Source of the DNA: Streptomyces griseus
GTDB taxonomy: Bacteria > Actinomycetota > Actinomycetes > Nanopelagicales > Nanopelagicaceae
Direction: 5' to 3'
Length of the DNA: 64,000 nt
Assembly (NCBI GenBank): GCA_945884695.1
Contig: CAMCYO010000003.1
Coordinates: 1 to 64,000 of the forward strand
A program made the position numbers and the translations under genes. The notes under the pieces were generated by a model. That model was not told where the DNA came from, made no database searches, and was given only the letters and a program-made list of their open reading frames with translations. This document shows, one piece after another, positions 53,964-64,000 of the stretch (the first letter of the stretch is position 1; the number at the start of each line of letters is the position of its first letter).

Positions 53964-56900
53964 TTGGCCGCGTCAAAAAATAGATCAGTTGCCCCAGCCC
54001 GTATCTCATTTGCAAAAATCCGCGAACCACTTGAAGTACCTAATCTCTTAGCGCTACAAATCGAAAGCGTTGACTGGTTGTTGGGTAACGATTCTTGGCG
54101 CGAAAGATTGGTTCAAGCAGAAGCCACCAGTCGCGGTGAGTTGCCAACGCAATCAGGACTTGAAGAAATCTTCGAGGAGATCTCACCCATTGAAGATTTC
54201 CACGAAACTATGAGCCTTTCCTTTAAAGACCACAAATTCTACGAACCCAAACATTCACTTGAAGATTGTAAAGATCGCGACATGACATATTCGCGTCCAC
54301 TCTTCGTGACTGCAGAATTTACAAATAACATCACTGGAGAAATTAAGTCTCAGACAGTTTTCATGGGCGATTTCCCTGTCATGACAGAGCGCGGAACTTT
54401 CGTTATTAACGGAACAGAGCGCGTAGTCGTTTCACAGCTTGTTCGCTCACCTGGTGTTTATTTTGAACAAAATGTTGAAAAAACTTCCGATAAAGATGTT
54501 TTCACTTCAAAGATTATTCCTGGTCGTGGTGCTTGGCTTGAATTTGAAGTTGATAAGAAAGATTTAGTTGGTGTGCGTATCGACCGCAAACGTAAGCAAT
54601 CGGTCACGGTATTTCTAAAGGCCCTTGGTTGGACTGAAGAACAAATTCGTGAACAATTTGGTGAGTTCGACTCAATGATGGCAACTCTTGAAAAAGATAA
54701 CGTAAAGACACAAGACGAAGCACTTCTAGATATCTATCGCAAACTTCGTCCAGGTGAGCCTCCAACAAAGGAAGCTGCGCAGAACCTTATTGAAAACCTG
54801 TATTTCAATCCAAAGCGTTATGACTTGGCCAAAGTCGGACGCTTTAAGGTCAATAAGAAGCTCGGTCTTGATCAAGAACTCAAGCAAGGGCTCCTAACAA
54901 TCCAAGATATCGTTGCAACCATTCGCTACTTAGCTGCACTCCACAAGGGTGACCTACTGATGGAATATGGCCGCGAAGTTCGTGTTGTGAAGGACGATAT
55001 CGATCACTTTGGTAACCGTCGCTTACGTACTGTTGGTGAACTCATTCAAAATCAAGTTCGTACAGGTTTATCCCGTATGGAGCGCGTTGTGCGTGAACGT
55101 ATGACAACCCAAGATGTTGAAGCAATTACACCTCAAACACTTATTAATATTCGTCCAGTAGTTGCATCAATTAAAGAGTTCTTTGGAACTTCTCAGTTGT
55201 CGCAGTTCATGGATCAAACAAACCCACTTTCAGGACTCACTCACAAGCGTCGTCTTTCAGCGCTTGGGCCAGGTGGTCTGTCTCGTGACCGTGCAGGTTT
55301 TGAAGTTCGCGACGTTCACCCTTCTCACTATGGCCGTATGTGCCCAATTGAAACTCCTGAAGGTCCAAACATCGGACTTATCGGTTCACTTGCAACATAT
55401 GGTCGCGTAACAGCGTTTGGTTTCATCGAAACCCCTTATCGCAAGGTGTCAAAGGGTCGCGTAAGTGATCAAGTTGATTACTTAACAGCAGATGAAGAAG
55501 ACGAGCACATCATTGCTCAGGCAAATGCTCCTTTGACAGATGACAATCATTTCTCTGAAGAGCGCGTACTTGTTCGCCGTCGTGGGGGAGAAGTTGAATA
55601 CATTCTCGCTGACGAAGTTGATTACATGGACGTCTCACCGCGCCAGATGGTTTCTGTTGCAACTGCAATGATTCCATTCTTAGAGCACGACGATGCTAAC
55701 CGCGCCTTAATGGGCTCGAACATGATGCGTCAGTCCGTTCCATTAATGCGCGCTGAAGCTCCGCTTATCGGCACTGGTATGGAATTTCGTGCAGCAGTTG
55801 ATGCTGGCGATGTAGTCGTAGCGCTGAGTGCCGGCGTTGTGCAGGAAGTTTCTGCTGACGAAGTAAAGGTCATGAACGATGACTCCACATACAAGACTTA
55901 TTCCTTATCTAAATTCAAACGTTCTAATCAAGGAACTTCTTACAACCAAAAAGTTGTAGTCAGTGAAGGTCAGCGTCTTGAAGTTGGTTCAGTAATTGCC
56001 GATGGACCATGTACTGATAATGGTGAAATGGCACTTGGTAAGAACTTGCTCGTGGCATTTATGTCATGGGAGGGTCACAACTACGAGGATGCAATCATCT
56101 TGTCCCAACGCCTGGTGCAAGACGATGTCCTTACCTCGATTCACATCGAGGAGTACGAAGTAGATGCCCGCGATACCAAACTAGGTTCTGAAGAAATCAC
56201 TCGCGATATCCCTAACGTTTCTGAAGAAGTTCTAGCCGATCTTGATGAGCGTGGAATTATTCGAATCGGTGCAGATGTCGTGCCTGGCGATATTTTGGTT
56301 GGAAAGGTAACGCCAAAGGGCGAAACCGAACTCACACCAGAGGAGCGTTTGCTCCGTGCCATCTTTGGTGAGAAAGCTCGTGAAGTTCGAGACACATCAC
56401 TTAAAGTTCCACACGGTGAGTCAGGCAAAGTTATTGATGTCAAGATTTTCGAAAGCGAAGAAGGTTTCGAGCTTGCTGCCGGCGTTAACCAAGTAGTCCG
56501 CGTCTATGTTGCGCAAAAGCGCAAGATTCAAGATGGAGACAAACTTGCAGGACGTCACGGTAACAAGGGTGTTATTTCTCGTATTCTTCCTCAAGAAGAT
56601 ATGCCATTCCTTGAAGATGGAACTCCTGTAGATGTCATTCTTAACCCACTCGGCGTTCCTGGTCGTATGAACGTTGGACAGGTTTTGGAAATGCACCTCG
56701 GATGGGTTGCTAAAACAGGCTGGGATCTTTCAGGAATTGATCAAGCGTGGCAAAAACACCTTAAAGATATTGGTGCCGATAAAGGTGGGCCAGGAACCAA
56801 TCTTGCAACGCCAGTATTTGATGGCGCTCGCGAAGAAGAAGTTACCGGACTCCTTGGAAGCACACTGAAAAACCGCGATGGCGTTCAACTAGTTGGCGCA

Positions 56901-57419
56901 AGTGGAAAAGCTCGCCTCTTTGATGGTCGAAGTGGTGAGCCTTACCCAACTCCAATTTCAGTTGGATACATGTACATCTTGAAACTCCACCACTTGGTTG
57001 ATGACAAGATTCACGCACGTTCAACTGGTCCTTACTCAATGATTACTCAACAACCACTTGGCGGTAAGGCCCAATTCGGTGGTCAGCGCTTTGGTGAGAT
57101 GGAAGTGTGGGCTCTTGAAGCTTATGGTGCTGCTTACACACTGCAAGAATTGCTCACTATTAAATCCGATGACGTACTTGGTCGCGTAAAGGTTTACGAA
57201 GCAATCGTTAAGGGTGAAAACATTCCAGAACCAGGTATCCCTGAATCATTTAAGGTGCTTGTTAAGGAAATGCAGTCACTCTGCCTCAATGTCGAGGTTC
57301 TCTCGTCAGAAGGTGTCCCCATTGAAATGCGCGATACCGATGAAGAAGTATTCCGTGCCGCCGAAGAGCTAGGTATCAACTTGTCACGAGTTGAGCCAAG
57401 CAGCGTCGAAGAAGTTTAA
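53964..57419 (+). CDS. rpoB: RNA polymerase beta subunit
   Basis: The 1151-residue subunit starts at a TTG codon with GAAAGGA upstream. The rifampicin region reads [17 protein letters not shown] then [18 protein letters not shown]; the Thr corresponds to Asn518 in E. coli, a site where common resistance changes are rare, and the main resistance residues (Asp516, His526, Ser531) are wild type. Later blocks ([27 protein letters not shown]) are canonical. rpoC follows after 17 bases. Confidence 0.97.
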   Translation: MAASKNRSVAPARISFAKIREPLEVPNLLALQIESVDWLLGNDSWRERLVQAEATSRGELPTQSGLEEIFEEISPIEDFHETMSLSFKDHKFYEPKHSLEDCKDRDMTYSRPLFVTAEFTNNITGEIKSQTVFMGDFPVMTERGTFVINGTERVVVSQLVRSPGVYFEQNVEKTSDKDVFTSKIIPGRGAWLEFEVDKKDLVGVRIDRKRKQSVTVFLKALGWTEEQIREQFGEFDSMMATLEKDNVKTQDEALLDIYRKLRPGEPPTKEAAQNLIENLYFNPKRYDLAKVGRFKVNKKLGLDQELKQGLLTIQDIVATIRYLAALHKGDLLMEYGREVRVVKDDIDHFGNRRLRTVGELIQNQVRTGLSRMERVVRERMTTQDVEAITPQTLINIRPVVASIKEFFGTSQLSQFMDQTNPLSGLTHKRRLSALGPGGLSRDRAGFEVRDVHPSHYGRMCPIETPEGPNIGLIGSLATYGRVTAFGFIETPYRKVSKGRVSDQVDYLTADEEDEHIIAQANAPLTDDNHFSEERVLVRRRGGEVEYILADEVDYMDVSPRQMVSVATAMIPFLEHDDANRALMGSNMMRQSVPLMRAEAPLIGTGMEFRAAVDAGDVVVALSAGVVQEVSADEVKVMNDDSTYKTYSLSKFKRSNQGTSYNQKVVVSEGQRLEVGSVIADGPCTDNGEMALGKNLLVAFMSWEGHNYEDAIILSQRLVQDDVLTSIHIEEYEVDARDTKLGSEEITRDIPNVSEEVLADLDERGIIRIGADVVPGDILVGKVTPKGETELTPEERLLRAIFGEKAREVRDTSLKVPHGESGKVIDVKIFESEEGFELAAGVNQVVRVYVAQKRKIQDGDKLAGRHGNKGVISRILPQEDMPFLEDGTPVDVILNPLGVPGRMNVGQVLEMHLGWVAKTGWDLSGIDQAWQKHLKDIGADKGGPGTNLATPVFDGAREEEVTGLLGSTLKNRDGVQLVGASGKARLFDGRSGEPYPTPISVGYMYILKLHHLVDDKIHARSTGPYSMITQQPLGGKAQFGGQRFGEMEVWALEAYGAAYTLQELLTIKSDDVLGRVKVYEAIVKGENIPEPGIPESFKVLVKEMQSLCLNVEVLSSEGVPIEMRDTDEEVFRAAEELGINLSRVEPSSVEEV

Positions 57420-57436
57420 GGAGAGAGGAAAAAATT

Positions 57437-60400
57437 ATGCTTGATGTAAACTTTTTCGATCAACTCAAGATTGGTCTAGCTTCTGCTAATAATATCCGCG
57501 AATGGTCCTTTGGTGAAGTAAAGAAGCCAGAGACCATTAACTACCGCACGCTAAAGCCAGAAAAAGATGGCCTCTTTGACGAGAAGATCTTCGGACCAAC
57601 TCGTGACTGGGAATGTTATTGCGGTAAGTACAAGCGAGTTCGATTCAAGGGCATCATTTGCGAGCGTTGCGGAGTCGAAGTTACTCGCGCAAAAGTACGC
57701 CGTGAGCGCATGGGACATATCGAATTAGCAGCACCCGTAACTCACATTTGGTACTTCAAGGGTGTTCCTAGCCGACTTGGATATCTTCTTGACCTTGCAC
57801 CAAAAGATTTAGAGAAAGTTATCTATTTCGCTGCGTACATGATCACAGAAGTTAAAGTTGAAGATCGCGAAGAAGATATGCCACAGCTCGAAAAGAAGTT
57901 GGCAAACGATATTCGAAAAATCGAAACTCGTCGTGATAACGACCTTGATGCAAGAATGAAAAAGCAAGAAGCAGACACTGCAGTACTCGATGCAGAAGAT
58001 GCTAAAACCGACGTGCGACGTAAGCTAAAAGAAGTTGCAGAGCGTGAGCTCAAGCAAATTCGCGACCGTGCACAACGCGACCTTGATCGCCTAGAGCAGG
58101 TTTGGGCTCGCTTTAAGAACTTGAAGGTTCAAGATCTTGAAGGAGATGAATCTCTCTATCGTGAAATGAAAGATCGTTACGGCATGTACTTCAGAGGTGA
58201 CATGGGCGCTGCTGCAATTAAGCACCGTCTTGAAACTTTCGACCTCGAAGCTGAATACAAGATTCTTAATGATCTCAGCGAAAACGGTAAGGGTCAGAAG
58301 AAGACTCGCGCCATTAAGCGCCTTAAGGTTGTTAATGCATTCCTAACTACTAGCAACCATCCTTCATCGATGGTTTTAGATGTAGTTCCAGTTATTCCTC
58401 CAGATCTTCGCCCAATGGTTCAACTCGATGGCGGACGTTTCGCGACATCAGATCTCAATGATCTCTATCGTCGCGTAATTAACCGTAATAATCGTTTGAA
58501 GCGTTTGGCAGATCTTGGTGCACCAGAGATCATCGTCAATAACGAAAAGCGTATGTTGCAAGAAGCAGTAGATGCGCTATTTGATAACGGTCGTCGTGGT
58601 CGTCCTGTTACAGGCCCTGGTAACCGTGCACTGAAATCACTTTCTGACATGCTCAAAGGTAAGCAAGGTCGTTTCCGTCAGAACTTGCTCGGAAAGCGCG
58701 TTGATTACTCAGGCCGTTCAGTAATTGTTGTTGGACCTCAGCTGAAGTTGCACCAATGCGGTCTGCCAAAGCAGATGGCCCTTGAACTCTTTAAGCCATT
58801 CGTAATGAAACGTCTTGTAGACCTCAATCACGCGCAGAACATTAAATCTGCAAAGCGCATGGTTGAGCGCGCACGTCCAGTTGTTTGGGATGTTTTGGAA
58901 GAAGTTATCGCCGAGCACCCAGTACTTCTTAACCGCGCACCAACGCTTCACCGTTTGGGTATTCAAGCATTCGAGCCTCAACTTGTTGAAGGTAAAGCAA
59001 TTCAGATTCACCCACTTGTTTGTACTGCATTTAACGCAGACTTCGATGGTGACCAGATGGCTGTGCATTTGCCTCTATCTGCTGAAGCGCAAGCCGAAGC
59101 TCGCATATTGATGTTGTCATCAAATAACATCTTGTCACCTGCTAACGGTCGCCCAATTACCACTCCAACACAGGACATGGTTTTAGGTCTTTACTACTTA
59201 ACTAGCGCTCGCGATGGTGAAGTAGGAGAAGGTCGTGCATTTGGTTCAATCGCCGAAGGCATTATGGCATTTGATCAAGGCACAGTTTCATTGCAAGCCA
59301 AGGTAAAGATTCGCCTTGATGCTTCAAATGGAATCAATGGTGGAGAGTCAACAACTCTCAACACAACACTTGGTCGTGCGCTATTTAACGAAGCACTTCC
59401 TGGAGATTATCCATTCGTTGATTACGATGTTAAGAAGCCTCAACTTGGAAAGATTGTTGAGCAACTTGCTGAGTTCTATCCAAAAGTTACAGTGGCAGCA
59501 ACGCTTGATGCGTTGAAGTCACTTGGTTTCCATTGGGCAACTCGCGCCGGTGCAACAATCGGTATCGAAGATGTTGTAACTCCACCAAGCAAAGCCAAGA
59601 TTCTTCAAGGCTATGAAGAAAAGGCTGACAAAGTTCAATCTCAATACGAAAAGGGTCTCATTACAGATGACGAGCGTCGTCAAGAACTTATTGAGATCTG
59701 GACACAAGCCACTAAAGAAGTTGGCGAAGTCATGGAAGAAAACTTCAAGGGTTCTCGCAATAACCCAGTCTGGATGATGGTGGATTCAGGTGCTCGTGGA
59801 AACATGATGCAGATCCGCCAAATTGCAGGTATGCGTGGACTTGTAGCTAACCCAAAGGGTGAAATTATTCCTCGCCCAATTAAGTCCAACTTCCGTGAAG
59901 GCCTTTCAGTTCTCGAGTACTTTATTTCTACACACGGTGCCCGTAAGGGTCTTGCAGATACTGCGCTTCGTACCGCTGACTCGGGTTATTTAACTCGTCG
60001 TCTCTGCGATGTTGCACAAGATGTAATCATCCGTGAAGAAGATTGCGGTACAGACCGCGGACTCACATTCGAGATTTCAGCTAAGGACGCTAACGGCGTT
60101 GTTGGCAAGCATCGCGATGTTGAAACATCCGTTTACGGTCGTACATTGGCTGAGTCAGTTGAAGTGAGTGGCAAAGTTCTTGCAGAAGCAGGTCGCGATC
60201 TAGGCGATCTCATTATTCAAATACTTATCGAAGCTGGAGTAACGGAAGTTAAGGTTCGCTCAGTTCTGACTTGCGACAGCAAAGTAGGACAGTGCGCAGC
60301 CTGTTACGGACGTTCACTCGCTTCTGGAAAAATTGTTGATGTCGGCGAAGCTGTTGGAATCATCGCAGCGCAGTCCATTGGTGAACCAGGTACTCAGTTA

Positions 60401-61276
60401 ACAATGCGTACTTTCCACACCGGTGGTGTTGCAGGCGATGACATTACTCATGGCCTTCCACGCGTTGTTGAATTGTTCGAAGCGCGTACTCCAAAGGGTG
60501 TTGCACCAATTGCAGAAGCTGCAGGCGTTGTTTCATTCCGCGAAGATGCAAAGGGTCGCAAGATCTATGTAACCCCAAATGATGGTGGCGAAGAAGTTGC
60601 ATACCCAATCATCCGTCGTCAGAAACTTCTTGTAGAAGAAGGACAACGCGTTGAAGTTGGCCAGAAGTTAGTGGTTGGCGCAATTGACCCTAAGCAAGTT
60701 TTGAAAGTCTTAGGTTCTCGTGCAACTCAAGTTCACTTGGTTGATGAAATTCAAGAGGTTTATCGCTCTCAAGGCGTAGGCATTCACGATAAGCACATTG
60801 AAGTTATTGTTCGCCAAATGCTCAAGCGCATCACCGTGCTTGAAGCAGGAGATGCTGAATTACTTCCAGGTGAACTCGTAGAACGCGGTCGCTTTGAAGA
60901 TGAGAACCGTCGCATCGTCTCACTTGGACAAAAGCCTGCAACTGGCCGTCCAGAGTTGATGGGTATTACCAAGGCCTCACTTGCCACCGAATCGTGGCTA
61001 TCGGCTGCCTCCTTCCAGGAGACGACCCGAGTCCTTACCGATGCAGCCCTTTCTGAAAAGAGCGATCCGCTATTGGGTCTCAAGGAGAATGTCATTATCG
61101 GCAAGCTCATCCCAGCTGGTACCGGCCTTGCCCGATACCGCAATATCCGGGTGGAGCCAACCGAGGAGGCAAAAGCCGCCGTTTATGCGGCCTATGACGA
61201 ATATGACTTCACTCCATTTGATTCTCAAGGTTCAGGTGAGGCAGTTCGCCTCGATGAGTTTGAGGTTCCTCGCTAA
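57437..61276 (+). CDS. rpoC: RNA polymerase beta' subunit
   Basis: The 1279-residue subunit has the N-terminal zinc-binding cysteines ([20 protein letters not shown]), the catalytic NADFDGDQM motif that binds Mg, and the second zinc site ([16 protein letters not shown]). It begins [16 protein letters not shown], close to actinobacterial homologues. It is co-transcribed with rpoB. A strong terminator follows. Confidence 0.97.
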   Translation: MLDVNFFDQLKIGLASANNIREWSFGEVKKPETINYRTLKPEKDGLFDEKIFGPTRDWECYCGKYKRVRFKGIICERCGVEVTRAKVRRERMGHIELAAPVTHIWYFKGVPSRLGYLLDLAPKDLEKVIYFAAYMITEVKVEDREEDMPQLEKKLANDIRKIETRRDNDLDARMKKQEADTAVLDAEDAKTDVRRKLKEVAERELKQIRDRAQRDLDRLEQVWARFKNLKVQDLEGDESLYREMKDRYGMYFRGDMGAAAIKHRLETFDLEAEYKILNDLSENGKGQKKTRAIKRLKVVNAFLTTSNHPSSMVLDVVPVIPPDLRPMVQLDGGRFATSDLNDLYRRVINRNNRLKRLADLGAPEIIVNNEKRMLQEAVDALFDNGRRGRPVTGPGNRALKSLSDMLKGKQGRFRQNLLGKRVDYSGRSVIVVGPQLKLHQCGLPKQMALELFKPFVMKRLVDLNHAQNIKSAKRMVERARPVVWDVLEEVIAEHPVLLNRAPTLHRLGIQAFEPQLVEGKAIQIHPLVCTAFNADFDGDQMAVHLPLSAEAQAEARILMLSSNNILSPANGRPITTPTQDMVLGLYYLTSARDGEVGEGRAFGSIAEGIMAFDQGTVSLQAKVKIRLDASNGINGGESTTLNTTLGRALFNEALPGDYPFVDYDVKKPQLGKIVEQLAEFYPKVTVAATLDALKSLGFHWATRAGATIGIEDVVTPPSKAKILQGYEEKADKVQSQYEKGLITDDERRQELIEIWTQATKEVGEVMEENFKGSRNNPVWMMVDSGARGNMMQIRQIAGMRGLVANPKGEIIPRPIKSNFREGLSVLEYFISTHGARKGLADTALRTADSGYLTRRLCDVAQDVIIREEDCGTDRGLTFEISAKDANGVVGKHRDVETSVYGRTLAESVEVSGKVLAEAGRDLGDLIIQILIEAGVTEVKVRSVLTCDSKVGQCAACYGRSLASGKIVDVGEAVGIIAAQSIGEPGTQLTMRTFHTGGVAGDDITHGLPRVVELFEARTPKGVAPIAEAAGVVSFREDAKGRKIYVTPNDGGEEVAYPIIRRQKLLVEEGQRVEVGQKLVVGAIDPKQVLKVLGSRATQVHLVDEIQEVYRSQGVGIHDKHIEVIVRQMLKRITVLEAGDAELLPGELVERGRFEDENRRIVSLGQKPATGRPELMGITKASLATESWLSAASFQETTRVLTDAALSEKSDPLLGLKENVIIGKLIPAGTGLARYRNIRVEPTEEAKAAVYAAYDEYDFTPFDSQGSGEAVRLDEFEVPR

Positions 61277-61297
61277 AAGTTCTCGGCGTGTCGAAAC

Positions 61298-61347
61298 GCC
61301 CTTTATTACCTCCGAGGTAGACCCTCGGAGGTATAAGGGCCGTTTTG
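61298..61347 (+). terminator. Terminator after rpoC
   Basis: ACCTCCGAGG (61308-61317) pairs with CCTCGGAGGT (61323-61332), and the stem extends outward through GCCC-TTTAT and ATAAGGGC. CGTTTT follows. It ends the rpoB-rpoC transcript. Confidence 0.85.
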
Positions 61348-61549
61348 ACTCTCAGAACACGCCTGAGTTACTCTTCGCGTCTGCTCTTTTCGAGGGCTTC
61401 TCCACCCCGCACTAAATTTATTTAGAGCGGTGCTTGCGCGAATTGGGCAACACACCCGACCGCGTGGGTCGGCGGATAAGTGCAAAGAAATTGCAGTAAC
61501 TACTTAATACATGGCACTTGCTTACGAGCAAGAACATAAAAGGAGAAGT
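61348..61549 (+). promoter_or_regulatory. Non-coding region before rpsL
   Basis: No supported gene is seen. An AT-rich stretch (AAATTTATTTAGAG, about 61414-61427) may be promoter-like, and GGAGAAGT lies directly before ATG 61550. The start of the str operon transcript is probably here. Confidence 0.35.
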
Positions 61550-61930
61550 ATGCCAACGATTCAACAGCTAGTACGTCGTGGTCGCGCAGAAAAGATCACG
61601 AAGACAACCACACCTGCGCTTAAGGGTTCTCCTCAGCGTCGCGGTGTGTGTACACGCGTTTACACAACAACACCGAAGAAGCCAAACTCAGCTCTTCGCA
61701 AAGTTGCACGCGTTCGTCTTACTAGCGGTATGGAAGTTACTGCATACATTCCAGGTGAAGGTCATAACTTGCAAGAGCACTCCATTGTTTTAGTTCGCGG
61801 TGGTCGTGTAAAAGATTTGCCTGGTGTTCGTTACAAAATTATTCGCGGTTCCCTTGATACACAAGGTGTAAAAAATCGTAAGCAATCTCGTAGCCGTTAT
61901 GGCACCAAGAGAGAGAAGAAGGCCTCCTAA
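61550..61930 (+). CDS. rpsL: Ribosomal protein S12
   Basis: The start is ATG 61550 ([12 protein letters not shown], 126 residues); AGGAGAAGT lies just before it. Residues at the streptomycin positions are wild type ([13 protein letters not shown] and [12 protein letters not shown]). S12 is at the decoding centre. The stop codon overlaps the rpsG ATG by one base. Confidence 0.97.
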   Translation: MPTIQQLVRRGRAEKITKTTTPALKGSPQRRGVCTRVYTTTPKKPNSALRKVARVRLTSGMEVTAYIPGEGHNLQEHSIVLVRGGRVKDLPGVRYKIIRGSLDTQGVKNRKQSRSRYGTKREKKAS

Positions 61931-62400
61931 TGCCACGTAAAGGTCCTGCGGTCAAGTCTCCGGTAATTGCTGATCCGGTTTATAACTCTCCTGTAGTTAC
62001 TGCACTCATCAATAAAATTCTGCTTCACGGCAAGCGTTCAACTGCTGAAGCAATTGTTTATAATGCACTTGAAGGATGTCGCTCAAAGACGCAGGTTGAT
62101 CCAATCATCACCCTTAAGCGCGCGCTAGATAACATCAAACCAACTGTTGAAGTTCGTTCACGTCGCGTTGGTGGAGCTACTTATCAGGTACCAGTAGAAG
62201 TTAAAGCTGGACGCTCAACAACTCTTGCTCTTCGCTGGTTAGTTGATTTCTCACGCGCACGTCGCGAAAAGTCAATGGCAGAGCGTTTAACTAATGAATT
62301 AATTGATGCCAGCAATGGTCTTGGCGCAGCTGTTAAGCGTCGCGAAGACACTCACAAGATGGCAGAGGCCAACAAGGCTTTTGCTCACTATCGCTGGTAA
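61930..62400 (+). CDS. rpsG: Ribosomal protein S7
   Basis: The 156-residue S7 begins [18 protein letters not shown] and has the [17 protein letters not shown] and [20 protein letters not shown] blocks. It nucleates the 30S head. It overlaps rpsL by one base and precedes fusA by 50 bases. Confidence 0.96.
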   Translation: MPRKGPAVKSPVIADPVYNSPVVTALINKILLHGKRSTAEAIVYNALEGCRSKTQVDPIITLKRALDNIKPTVEVRSRRVGGATYQVPVEVKAGRSTTLALRWLVDFSRARREKSMAERLTNELIDASNGLGAAVKRREDTHKMAEANKAFAHYRW

Positions 62401-62450
62401 TTACCGAAACTAATCCGAGACTTTTACAAGAAACTATTAGAGGAGAATAA

Positions 62451-64000
62451 GTGGCCACGGATACTGCAATCGACTTAGCCAAGGTTCGCAATATTGGAAT
62501 CATGGCCCATATCGATGCGGGCAAAACCACAACCACTGAGCGCATTCTTTTCTACACCGGTATCAACTATAAAATCGGTGAAGTTCACGAAGGCGCAGCA
62601 ACAATGGACTGGATGGAGCAAGAGCAAGAGCGCGGTATCACCATTACCTCTGCTGCTACTACTTGTATGTGGCACGACCACCTCATCAACATTATTGATA
62701 CACCAGGTCACGTTGACTTTACTGTCGAGGTAGAGCGTTCGTTGCGCGTACTTGACGGAGCAGTTGCAGTATTTGATGGCGTTGCAGGTGTGGAGCCACA
62801 ATCTGAAACTGTATGGCGTCAGGCAGACCGCTATAGCGTTCCACGTATTTGTTTTGTAAATAAGCTAGACCGCACAGGTGCAAATTTTGATATGTGCGTC
62901 GGAATGATTGTTTCTCGACTTAACGCAAAGCCACTCGTTCTCCAAGTTCCAATCGGAAACGAATCAGACTTTTTGGGTGTTGTTGATTTGATTGCCATGA
63001 AAGCACTTGTTTGGCCAGGAGAAACTAAGAAGGGTGAGGATTACCTCATCGAAGAAATTCCAGCAGCGCTGGCAGAAAAATGTAAACAAGCACGCCACAC
63101 ACTTATCGAAGCTTTATCTGATGCTGATGATCAAGTGATGGAAAAATACTTAGATGGCGCCGAGCTAAGCGATCAAGAGATCATCGACGGAATCCGTCGC
63201 GCAACTCTTGCTGCAAAGGCTGTTCCAGTGCTTTGCGGATCAGCTTTTAAAAACAAAGGTGTACAACCAATGTTGGACGCAGTAACTCGCTACCTGCCAA
63301 GCCCACTGGATGTAGAGGCCATCATTGGTCACAGTATGGCTGATTCTGAATTAGAAGTTATTCGCCATCCAGATAACAAAGAACCATTCGCAGCCCTTGC
63401 ATTTAAAATCATGTCAGATCCACATCTTGGAAAGCTTCACTTTATTCGTATTTATTCAGGTGTACTCAATACAGGTTCTGCAGTTCTTAACTCTTCCAAA
63501 GATCGCAAAGAGCGCATCGGCAAGATTTATCAGATGCACGCTAATAAGCGAGAAGAACGCGATAGCGCAGGAGCTGGAATGATTGTTGCTGTTATGGGTC
63601 TCAAGGACACCACAACGGGTGAAACTTTGTGCGATGTTGATAAGACAGTAATTTTAGAATCAATGGATTTCCCAGCTCCAGTTATTTCGGTTGCAATTGA
63701 GCCAAAGACTAAGAGCGATCAAGAAAAACTTGGCGTTGCTATTCAGCGTCTTTCTGAAGAAGATCCAACATTCCACGTCAAGACCGATGAAGAAACCGGT
63801 CAGACAATTATCGCTGGTATGGGTGAGCTTCACCTTGAAATTCTTGTAGACCGTATGCGTCGCGAATTTAACGTTGAAGCTAACGTCGGTAAGCCACAAG
63901 TTGCATACCGCGAAACACTTCGTAAGAACGTTGATCGCTATGACTACACACATAAGAAGCAAACTGGTGGTTCTGGACAGTTTGCAAAGATCCAAATTGC
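62451..64000 (+). CDS. fusA: Elongation factor G, N-terminal part (runs off the window)
   Basis: A GTG at 62451 follows AGAGGAGAATAA and opens the frame [20 protein letters not shown], continuing [11 protein letters not shown], the G1 loop of EF-G. The frame stays open to the last base of the window, giving about 516 codons, or roughly three quarters of a full EF-G. G3 (DTPGHVDF) and G4 (NKLDRTG) are also visible. EF-G drives translocation and ribosome recycling. It is the third gene of the str operon. Confidence 0.95.
   Translation, partial: MATDTAIDLAKVRNIGIMAHIDAGKTTTTERILFYTGINYKIGEVHEGAATMDWMEQEQERGITITSAATTCMWHDHLINIIDTPGHVDFTVEVERSLRVLDGAVAVFDGVAGVEPQSETVWRQADRYSVPRICFVNKLDRTGANFDMCVGMIVSRLNAKPLVLQVPIGNESDFLGVVDLIAMKALVWPGETKKGEDYLIEEIPAALAEKCKQARHTLIEALSDADDQVMEKYLDGAELSDQEIIDGIRRATLAAKAVPVLCGSAFKNKGVQPMLDAVTRYLPSPLDVEAIIGHSMADSELEVIRHPDNKEPFAALAFKIMSDPHLGKLHFIRIYSGVLNTGSAVLNSSKDRKERIGKIYQMHANKREERDSAGAGMIVAVMGLKDTTTGETLCDVDKTVILESMDFPAPVISVAIEPKTKSDQEKLGVAIQRLSEEDPTFHVKTDEETGQTIIAGMGELHLEILVDRMRREFNVEANVGKPQVAYRETLRKNVDRYDYTHKKQTGGSGQFAKIQI

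Noticed and set aside
55189-55290. Rifampicin-resistance signature in rpoB
   Set aside because: Only the residue matching E. coli Asn518 differs (Thr), and the main resistance positions are wild type, so resistance should not be claimed.

Overview
The window looks like a stretch of chromosome from a small-genome, mid-GC aquatic actinobacterium. The best guess is the freshwater acI lineage (Nanopelagicales, e.g. Planktophila/Nanopelagicus). Supporting signs are a green-type actinorhodopsin, actinobacterial family genes (DUF4307, DUF3817, DUF3039, DUF2017, DUF222-HNH, a PIN-PhoH fusion), the actinobacterial order tRNA-Thr/tRNA-Met/rpmG/MaoC/MaoC/murB, very short intergenic gaps, and many genes that appear leaderless (a TANNNT box 6-7 nt before the start codon). 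The assignment rests on gene content and order only.

Layout. 1-0.55 kb: the end of a secreted S1 protease with a Lys/Cys C-terminal tail, followed by a 3' tRNA fragment that may be an integration-site scar. 0.7-6.2 kb: a Bax1-inhibitor-like protein, two MFS exporters and a divergent DrrAB-type ABC exporter. 6.2-11.6 kb: greA, DUF4307, a 45-residue membrane protein, SURF1, DUF3817, short-chain uppS, PIN-PhoH and a transglycosylase-like protein. 11.6-15.7 kb: class I fumarase, xseB-xseA and divergent ispH. 15.8-17.5 kb: four pilin-like or Tad minor pilin genes. 17.5-21.6 kb: prfB-ftsE-ftsX-smpB-ssrA, a translation and division cluster ending in tmRNA. 21.6-28.3 kb: DUF222-HNH, pirin, a three-gene transhydrogenase and a lone argF. 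28.3-35.4 kb: DUF3039, a GH18 protein, clpS, DUF2017, actinorhodopsin, murI-rph-rdgB and a membrane protein with a histone-H1-like tail. 35.4-41.7 kb: acyltransferase-SGNH, a coiled-coil protein with a basic tail, a degenerate GGDEF protein and the Tad motor genes (tadA-tadB-tadC), so the Tad system is split over two loci. 41.8-45.5 kb: an N-succinylamino-acid racemase/OSBS-type enzyme with a COG3375-type acetyltransferase, an unknown membrane protein and a quinone oxidoreductase. 45.6-64 kb: the conserved translation/transcription block: tRNA-Thr, tRNA-Met, rpmG, two hotdog dehydratases, an unusual glycosyltransferase-like fusion, murB, an aminotransferase, tRNA-Trp, secE-nusG, rplK-rplA, rplJ-rplL, rpoB-rpoC, rpsL-rpsG and the start of fusA.

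Most of the window is ordinary core chromosome. The parts most worth a second look are the tRNA scar (which encodes CCA, unlike the resident tRNAs and tmRNA), the split Tad system with its GKLEF protein, the membrane protein with a histone-like tail near a coiled-coil protein with a similar tail, the racemase-acetyltransferase pair, the glycosyltransferase-like protein with a CysS-like N-terminal segment, the rhodopsin with an antenna-type glycine, and two divergent promoter pairs with the same geometry. I see no CRISPR array, insertion sequence, prophage or obvious defence system.
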